Assembly: GCA_034766995.1 (NCBI GenBank)
Contig: CM068318.1
Coordinates: forward strand, 39,651,956-39,715,955
Direction of reading: 5' to 3'
From: Acanthacorydalis orientalis
Lineage: Eukaryota > Arthropoda > Insecta > Megaloptera > Corydalidae
DNA length: 64,000 nucleotides
Shown here: positions 56,820 to 64,000 of the stretch, in pieces
Layout of the letters: each line of letters starts with the position of its first letter
Position numbering within the stretch: the first letter of the stretch is position 1
Notes under the pieces: generated by a model
What the model saw: the letters and a program-made list of their open reading frames with translations, nothing else
Told to the model about the DNA's origin: nothing
Databases searched by the model: none
Translations under genes and position numbers: made by a program

Positions 56820-58385
56820 TTTAAATATCATCAAGCATTTTTGATCAAACACAATTGCAAAATATAATAGCATGAGTAGACGGTTTGGAACAAAGATGAA
56901 AGAAATATACAACAGGAAGTTTGTGATTACAAACATGTTTATTACATAAAACTGAAGAGTACAAATCAATGAGACCATATCTTGTTTTCTTTTATTTTTA
57001 TTAGGTAGCCCATTTCCAGTCCAAATATGAAAAAAGAGAAAAATAAGTCTTTACAAGAAATAAGTTAAATGTTTGGGAAGTGTTTGATGACGTACGGTTA
57101 TATCAAGTTATGAAACATTTTCTAAGTAAATCTACATAAAGTTGAAAAAATAAATGCAATAAAAGAAAAATTTATAAGTACGATCTATACATACATACAT
57201 AATATATATATATATATATGTATATATATGAAATGTATATGAGGTGTAACTGTAAGATACTTTTGTGTATACATCCTAGTATCAAGAAATTATATTGAAT
57301 TTCAGATCAAAAAAAGGATAAAACAAAATTTAAACTTAAATCAAAATGTAAAGTATTAATCATCAAAACTTTGTCTGAAAAAATACCTTTTCTATTTATC
57401 CAAATCATGGTTGAGTGTGACACGTTATTTTTTGAAAATTCAAAACAGTAAGGAAATAAAAAGAATAACTCAATTAGCATGAATTAGTTCTGAAATATAT
57501 TTCATCAGTGAAAAAAAAATATGATCACTAATGAGTTAAATTAGATTCAATTATTAATTAGAAAATGACATGATTTAATAAAAAAAATGTTTCACTGTTA
57601 ACAACTGACTTTCGAAATTCCTTCGCAATTTCATGATTTACTTGTTACCTTACTCAAATATCTATATTATTATTTTGTTTGTTATGTTATCCTCTTGATT
57701 TTCATCATTTCTAATAAGCTAAGTGTATGTTTTCCGTTACAATTTTTAGCACGAATGATATCCTATGCAGATATTGATAATTTAGTCAGACAATCTTCAA
57801 CATCTACCTGAAGACAGTACTCGTTCTGAAACTGGTAATGGAGAACAGACACTTGTCAGATCTAAACGATCATTAAGATAACAAACACAGGTATAAAAAT
57901 ATATAATTATTATGAAACTAAACATTAGATAGTTTTTACTGTCATAATGTATAGAGAATATATGTATAGAGAATTTGTAATGTATAGAGAAATTGATAAT
58001 TGAAGGAGACAACAATTAATCATTATTAATTGTCAATTAAAATAAACTTATAATGTGCCAGTTCAATGCTAAACAGTTTAATGACACGGCTTCTTCAGAA
58101 CAAATCTATCATAAATCCACAGTTTAATCTTTTGCTGAAGATAAATTCAGGAGTGAATGATTTCAAACAGTAAGACTGAAAATGATTTAAGGCTTTAATG
58201 TCTCTATTAAAATTTGAAGAAAACTGTTAGATTTAAATGAGATTTCAACTATTTTACATGTTAGATTTAAAATTATCTTCGATTCCTAAAATGTATAATG
58301 CATATAAACTATAATTCACTTGTTTAATCATTTATATTTTTAAAAATGTTCATATATTTACAAAAAAACATTATTAGACATGTTT
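56820..58385. other. AT-rich sequence, no gene recognised
   Basis: A TA tract at 57200-57228, the dispersed motif catctacctgaagac at 57800, and an unassigned 72-codon minus-strand frame at 57797-58015. A gtatagagaattatgtatag-like triplication lies near 57948-57992. Confidence 0.4.
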
Positions 58386-58409
58386 TATATATATATATAT
58401 ATATATATA
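58386..58409. repeat. (TA)n microsatellite
   Basis: About 24 bp of TA. Confidence 0.95.
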
Positions 58410-58749
58410 CAGATACATGTTGTACATTTCTTATCACTCTTGACATGTGACTGAAATAAAGCAATTCTCACGCTTTTAGAAATTTATTTCCTGAGAACTT
58501 CTTAATTCACGGTTTATATTAAACAAACACGCAATATCGAAGAGTTAAAACATCAAAGCAATGATCTTTTAGCTCATCAAAGAGTGCTAGAAAATCTTGG
58601 GAAATATTTTATAAAACATTCAGGTTAAATTTCGTGCTAAATTATACAATTAGTAAATATTTATGACGTTGAATGTGAACATGTGTTACAATTAAGATAA
58701 TGCTCGTATAAAAATATACTTCTAAGATAGAGTATAAATAAATACTTGC

Positions 58750-58759
<10 letters not shown>
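58410..58759. other. AT-rich sequence, no gene seen
   Basis: No feature found. Confidence 0.4.

Positions 58760-58801
<42 letters not shown>
58760..58801. repeat. (TA)n microsatellite
   Basis: About 42 bp of TA. Confidence 0.97.
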
Positions 58802-58803
<2 letters not shown>

Positions 58804-59279
58804 TGCTAATGTCTTTGGATTAATTTACTGTTTTTCTGACTTAACTTCTTAAAACAAAAAAGAATTGAAACCAGCCAAATCATTTTTTATTTGCAATAAG
58901 ATCTTCCATTATTGTAAAAAAAAACAAAAATTTTGCTAATATAAAGGAGAAAAATGTTAATTTATCACTTATCACTCCAAGAATATTATAGCATGCTTGT
59001 TGACCAACTCCAAACAAATTTTGTGAAAAGAAAAGTCTCTACATAATTTTTATAAGACAGTTGTTTATTAGTTACAATATTTCTAAATGTTAGGATTATT
59101 AGTAAGAATATTTATAAAATTTCCATAATATATGCTACAATTTATGATCTAAGTCTTTTGTTACAGATCGAAAAGGAAATCTTCATTGGTATTTCATCAG
59201 TGGCCAACATATTTTATTAGTTTATTGAATTTTTTTCCTAATCGCTGTCTTAACTTGAATAATTTATAGACATTGTTTT

Positions 59280-59600
59280 TAATTTCCTTGTATAAAATTC
59301 ACTAATGGTACTATCCTCATCACTGCTATCACTTTGCAAGCCTTCAACATAAAACTCATCATCGCTCCTATCTGTTTCTATTCATTTTTGCACGGATTTT
59401 CATATAAATTATGATATATCAGGAAAAACGTTTAAAATAAATTCAAACTTCAACAAATTACTCGAAAATGACTGCAGATGTTTTTAGGGGAACTATGTAT
59501 AATCTGCGTTGGATAAACAAAATACCTCTAAAACTCAAATATTTTGGCAGCAGTACTACCGGTTGAAGTAGAACTCTGACTTGTAGCATTATTACTGGTT
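59280..59600 (-). pseudogene. Possible coding relic with acidic Ser/Asp-rich segment
   Basis: On the minus strand two short frames without ATG look protein-like. One (about 59600-59520) reads APTSNNATSQSSTSTGSTAA and then KIFEF before a stop; the other (about 59390-59285) reads RSDDEFYVEGLQSDSSDEDS and then TISEFYTRKLK. Acidic Ser/Asp stretches of the second kind occur near the N-terminus of piggyBac transposases, but also in many unrelated proteins. No ends or catalytic motifs are visible. It is a weak call; chance in AT-rich DNA is less likely than usual because of the non-A/T codons. Confidence 0.25.
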
Positions 59601-59604
59601 GGAG

Positions 59605-60810
59605 CAATAAGGGATAATATTAGTGTAACACCATGTATAAAATTGGTGTTTAGTATGTATTTCATGTAAAAAATATAATGTTATACAAATTTGTTTGAAT
59701 TAATGACTCTAGTTTATATAAATAATTAACAGAAACCAAAACCATTTAAATTCAAAACAGCGATTCACAAAAATATGAGAAAATGAATTATAAACACGGT
59801 ACAAACAAATACTTGATAAAATTCGCAAACATACGTGTATTTACAAAAAGCAAAAAAAAAACTCTTTGTTAAACATTCCGCGAATGAAAACTACCTGCTA
59901 TTATTATTTTTTTAGTACAATACAAAAAAGTAATTTATCACCGAGACACATATAAGTAGTTGTGTAAGCCACAGCAAATGTCCAGGACAGTCTATCCTCA
60001 GGTAGAGATACATGTACCAACACATTCATAATATTCCGTGTGCTTTTACCTTTGTTTAATTAGCACTAATTTACAAACATAGAGTGCATCATCGTACACA
60101 CGGTTGGCCATCATCACAGAGAACCAACAACAAGTCGTATCCAGCAGAAAAAATGAAACGTGTTTACATAACACTATTGTAGGTTAACATCGTGCGGTGG
60201 AGGAACGTCCGTCTTTGTTCGCAGAAGACACAGTTACTTCATATAAACACACATACACACAAGACAAAAGTGAATTAGTTTAATCAAAAACAACAAGGCT
60301 ACTAAACAGACCGTTGTACCAGGTGTGTTAGTACAATGTCGTATATGTATCTGTCGTGTGTTTCAGTAATTATTTTATGTTCGTACGAGAGGTAAAATAT
60401 AATGCTGAATTTTGAATTTTCTTCGTACGTTACACAAGAGTACATATCCGTGGTGTTTGGCTTGTGTTTAATTTAATTTTTGGTACTATTAAAATTAATT
60501 TCACGGTGCTAAATTACTCAACAAGACAATAACACGTTTTTAATATGAAATTAAGGTTATTTTTGCAAATAAGTGATACGTATGGAAATTATATTAAAAA
60601 AGTAAAACAGTTATTCAACAACAAAGTAAACAAATTTAATAAATCTACACCTTAATTTATTCGTACTTAAACAGTGCTGACTAACACCGATGATAGTTTT
60701 TTTGCACAAATTAAAATTGCATTTTCTAGGAAAAGTGTTCATATTTGACATTTTTTTTAAAAAACCGTTTCTTTTTTAGAATCGTTTATATTTTGAAACT
60801 ATTTTTTTAA
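59605..60810. other. Unassigned; less AT-rich part at 59930-60420
   Basis: From 59930 to 60420 the sequence is free of microsatellites and transposon motifs and is more balanced (gtccaggacagtctatcctc; atcgtgcggtggaggaacgt). It has no open frame. It could be a conserved non-coding element, a UTR or simply unique DNA. Confidence 0.3.
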
Positions 60811-60812
60811 TA

Positions 60813-61165
60813 CAAGGTGGTTCCGCACCCTACTTGCTTCGCTCCTCCTCCCCCCTATGGCGGGGGGGGAGGTCCACGCCTGTTATTCGATATCGTTCAC
60901 GCATTTTCTAACAAATAATATGCATAAAATGGAAAAACTTTTCCAATAATATGCATTATTGGAAAAGTTTAAAATTAACATAAAAAATAAAATCAGGCTG
61001 AAAACAACAATCAATTCAATTAATTAGAGTGAAGATCATTCTATCACGTAATTCATAGTAACCAATCAGAACACAGATCACATGACTAATATCATCCAAT
61101 CAAAGTACAAATAAAACCATATATGCCGGAGAAGGGCCAATTTTTATTTATAGAGAGATTTTATA
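60813..61165 (+). repeat. Family R repeat, long copy
   Basis: Head CAAGGTGGTTCCGCACCCTA, cttgcttcgctcctcctccc, then tatgcataaaatgg, and the far end gtaaccaatcagaacacaga, tcacatgactaatatcatcc, aatcaaag, ending near tatagagagattt. Order and words match 27772 and 48338. On the minus strand the far end would begin TCTCTATAAATA. Confidence 0.6.
60935..60970. repeat. Perfect 16-bp-arm hairpin inside family R copy
   Basis: AAACTTTTCCAATAAT (60935-60950) and its exact inverse complement (60955-60970) are separated by ATGC. Not seen at this length in the other R copies. Confidence 0.9.
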
Positions 61166-61169
61166 TTTT

Positions 61170-61587
61170 AATCGACAAATACTAACAGAATTTTTCTAAT
61201 ATTAATTTTGAATTTTTAATCAAATATTATTCTAATTCTTACACTTATATACAACGGAAAAAAGTCTATAATTTATATTGAAATTATATTATTCAATTTA
61301 TTTTTAAAATCGTAACCATCTGAAAATGTTATTTTTAATAATATCTGTTTTTGAGATTATTCATATATTAAATAAATAAAAAATGTATAGAGATTGTATA
61401 TGAATTTTACAAATTTGTAAAATGTGCAAAAATGAACATTTAGCAACAAATCAATTTTTCTGTAAATTTTACAAATATATGCTCTAGCAGATAAAAAATA
61501 TTAAATAAAATTTAGTGATGAAATATTACATTTTAGGATATTACAGGTAAACTATTTGATTGTGGTTTTGTTTATTTTCACTACACC
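61170..61587. other. AT-rich sequence, no gene seen
   Basis: No feature found. Confidence 0.4.
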
Positions 61588-61860
61588 TCACCCACAAAAT
61601 TGTTTCGAATAAAAATGTTGAATAATTGTCGTTTCATTATACAAGCCTACAAAAGTTTTAGTCTTGGATTTTGCAGGATTTGTAAGGATTATTGAATGAA
61701 AATCTGTTGTAAACACAAGAGGAATTTGTGGAACAACTGAGTTGATCAAACAGCAGCTGCACAGACGACTGCATGAAATAGGAAATTCAGAATCTCCGAA
61801 ATTGGGTACCGTATTAACTGTACGAAAACAGCAATGGCCGTCAGCACAACATACCTCCAA
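61588..61860 (-). other. Unassigned 90-codon Cys-rich minus-strand frame
   Basis: Starts MEVCCADGHCCFRTVNTVPN and has SRLCSCCLINSVVPQIPLVF and later TKTFVGLYNETT. The eight cysteines are clustered in the first 40 residues. There is no signal peptide. I recognise no family. It lies just left of a plus-strand mariner relic and may be an unrelated transposon piece or a chance frame. Confidence 0.25.
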
Positions 61861-62019
61861 CTCATTGTTCTCCAGACAATCTAAGAAAGTTTTTTATAGA
61901 AAATGATAATACAAGTGCTGAAATACGGATTATGTGCAAGAAATCCTAAACACACATTTTCATGGTTAGAATCTAGCTAACCATTAATATCAACGGGAAA
62001 TCTGAACATCAAAAGAATC

Positions 62020-62440
62020 AAAATGGTGCTTCTGTGCATTTGGTAAGACATGAAAAATGTGTTTTACGAGCTCCACCAGCCGGATGAAACGTATGGTTGT
62101 CTGTATGGTTGTCAATTGAACCACGTTTGGTCGATAAAATGATATAAAAAAATCATTTATTGAACAAGGAAGCCGGAAGATTACTTTTCTCTACGATAGT
62201 GCCAGAGACCGAATGTTCCTCTTACTACACAGTAAAGCATCTTCGACTTTGGCTGGGAAGTTCTTCAACATGCGGCCTATTCAACCGACTTAATACCTTC
62301 AGATTATGATTTATTCCGGGGGATGCACACTTTTTCAGCTGAATTAAATATGGTTGAGACATTAAAAAGATAGGTGATTTCATTGACTCCAACCCAAAGT
62401 TTTTTTTTGAATGAGTCCGAAAAATGCCCAATAAAATGTT
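62020..62440 (+). pseudogene. Mariner transposase catalytic-domain relic
   Basis: Heavily decayed. The pieces that can be read are NVFYELHQPDETYG (62056-62097; cf. 'YELL.PGETI' after the first catalytic region) and FGWEVLQHAAYSTDLIPSDY followed by DLFRG (62246-62320; cf. 'LGWEVLPHPPYSPDLAPSDYHLF'), which includes the third catalytic Asp. The LLHDNARPH segment with the second Asp, expected near 62200, is readable only in fragments. The tail to about 62440 fits the C-terminus. No TIRs found. This type groups with the 'DNARPH' mariners, not with family B. Confidence 0.65.
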
Positions 62441-62562
62441 ATAAAAAGCAAGAATAACTATTTTAATAATTTATTTATTATAAAAATAAAGCGAAATAAT
62501 AGCTAAAATGGCAAGCTTTTGAGAACATCTCGTATCTATCTATCTATATTTGTTAGGTAACA

Positions 62563-62630
62563 ACCGCCCGGGTTCATCAGGCATGTCCCGGGGGCCCGGT
62601 GTCGAGGAGGAGGGTCCGGCGGTAAGTGTA
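62563..62630. other. GC-rich island (~65 bp)
   Basis: Words such as ccgcccgggttcatcaggca and tcccgggggcccggtgtcga, then gtccggcggtaagtg. The sharpest GC peak in the window. The GGTAAGT could be a splice donor, but no exon frame can be assigned. Possibly an end of a transposon whose other end is at 62845. Confidence 0.4.
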
Positions 62631-62844
62631 AAAATTTTTAATATACATGTGAAAAAAAACAAGGATGAAGTTGTAGTATGAGATTTTCCAACGTGTTTCA
62701 ATGCAAAAGATTAAATTAGTTTATAGAAAATTCTTAATACATGAAACCTATATTCATTTGAACAATTAAATCTTTTTATTTTTGCATTCACATATCAAGC
62801 AATTCATTTAATGGATAGGAAACTGCGGCTAGACTTTTTTTTTG

Positions 62845-62880
62845 GTCTGGTGGCCCCAAGCATTGTAGTTACGCCATTGA
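62845..62880 (-). repeat. Possible transposon terminus (AATGGCGTAACTAC)
   Basis: On the minus strand the sequence begins AATGGCGTAACTACAATGCT then tggggccaccagacc. CAGTGGCGTAACTA is a common start of hAT-like repeats in animals (from memory, not checked). Only one end is visible. Confidence 0.3.
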
Positions 62881-62901
62881 TCTATACACACACACAAACA
62901 T

Positions 62902-62920
62902 ATATATATATATATAATGA

Positions 62921-62957
<37 letters not shown>

Positions 62958-62975
62958 GAAACTATATATATATAT
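62902..62975. repeat. (TA)n with repeated ATAATGAAAC units
   Basis: TA tracts separated by two copies of ataatgaaactatatatat. Confidence 0.95.
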
Positions 62976-62979
62976 ATAA

Positions 62980-64000
62980 TAAAACTTATGATAATTATTT
63001 TATGTAATATAATTAAGTAGAATTAAATATATTTCTAATTTAATCAAGAAAGTATAAGATTATGAAACACCTAGTATTTTCTAATATATTTAGATTAATA
63101 GTAAAACAATAACATATATGATTTTTTTATATTTTTAATAAAACCTATATTTGGTAATGGAAAGCATTGTCAACAATGTAATATTTCAATTCGATATTAC
63201 GCTACATTTAATTAAAAAGCAAATATAATGCTTAACAACACACAGAGCTATTTAATGAATGTGTGTTTTTAATTTGTACATTATGATTCAATTGCATTTA
63301 ACAATAAATAAATGTATCAACATCATAATATTTATTGAAACAAATAATTATTATAATTATAATAAATAATTTCTAGATGATTAATCACATAAATGACAAG
63401 GCTTTTGAGTAAATTAATTAATGAAAGGATTATCTATCTACATATAAAAAAATATTCAGTAAAATTTTAAAAAAGTCAGGCAGAGCTCCCTTGTACGTTA
63501 AAAAAAATTTTTTTTGTGTACTTACTATAAAAATAAAACAAACCTATTAATACATAATATGTTCACTAATTTATTGAAGATTGATAATTTACCAAAATAA
63601 GTGATTATGTTAATTATGACTGAAAAAATAATGATACAAAAAATGAGAACGACATAGGTATTACTAATTTCTCTCTTTGTCTACGATGCAGGATACTACT
63701 TTAATATTATTACTTTTTTATATTTTTTCTTTACATTTATTATTTATTTTTGTTCTAATATTTTATATTAAACAAGTTAAATATCTGATTTAAATATTTA
63801 TAATAAAAATAATGAATCTAACATTCCTTTTTTTAATTAATATGGCAATAAAAATGATTCCTAATTTAGAGAAAAACATTCTGTTTAAAAAGACATGGCA
63901 ACAAATTAAATCTCGAATTAAATATCATTCACAGATTTATTTATTACAATCGTTTATACTAATTTATGATAATCATATTCATAAATAAATCGTAACTCAT
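62980..64000. other. AT-rich sequence, no gene seen
   Basis: No coding frame, TIR or known repeat noticed to the end of the window. Confidence 0.45.

Noticed and set aside
1..64000. CRISPR arrays, bacterial operons, phage genes, rRNA genes
   Set aside because: No regularly spaced direct repeats with unique spacers, no dense coding, no rRNA-like sequence. The window is eukaryotic.

Overview
The window looks like a gene-poor piece of an animal nuclear genome, most likely an arthropod. It is very AT-rich, has no operons, no ribosome binding sites and no long open frames, carries dozens of (TA)n microsatellites, and is packed with dead copies of animal transposon families (mariner, Tigger/pogo, piggyBac-like, non-LTR retrotransposons, one probable solo LTR). 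I found no host gene that I can name. Most short open frames here are (TA)n tracts read as Ile-Tyr repeats, or chance frames. The species cannot be fixed from the sequence alone.

Layout. 0.7-1.3 kb: internally deleted mariner (family A). 1.6-2.1 kb: CpG-containing patch of unknown nature. 2.3-2.8 kb: probable solo LTR with a 5-bp target duplication. 4.4-5.8 kb: a long-inverted-arm repeat (family L) and a Tigger remnant. 7.9-9.0 kb and 17.0-17.8 kb: two family B mariners that share an internal deletion; the first also holds a 304-bp insertion. 21.0-21.5 kb: a degenerate reverse transcriptase on the minus strand, visible only when frames are joined by eye. 24.8-25.8 kb: a near full-length but broken mariner on the minus strand. 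27.8-31 kb: copies of a GC-headed repeat (family R), a CpG-richer patch, and a second Tigger fragment. 32.7-37.2 kb: TTAA-flanked MITEs and family L copies. 41.0-42.3 kb: the best-preserved coding relic, the C-terminal half of a non-LTR retrotransposon protein, cut by a 207-bp insertion with a 13-bp duplication. 42.6-43.2 kb: piggyBac-like deletion derivative. 48.3-50.8 kb: family R, mariner A and another mariner relic. 53.1-53.3 kb: a GC-rich MITE inside a (TA)n tract. 54.8-55.1 kb: a TA-flanked MITE. 56.3-56.8 kb: a third mariner A copy. 60.8-62.5 kb: family R and another mariner relic.

What ties it together is transposon history, not a pathway. Several elements share the same deletion breakpoints, so the deleted forms were probably themselves mobilised. 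Two unclassified repeat families (R and L) recur 6 and about 9 times. The microsatellites interact with the transposons: one tract seems to have grown inside a mariner junction, and two elements sit in or next to (TA)n. Several GC-richer patches (1.6, 13.5, 20.4, 22.0, 29.6, 40.3, 44.2 and 60.0 kb) are the only candidates for promoters, exons or conserved elements. I see no novel functional system that I can defend. All element calls come from reading motifs by eye, without database searches.
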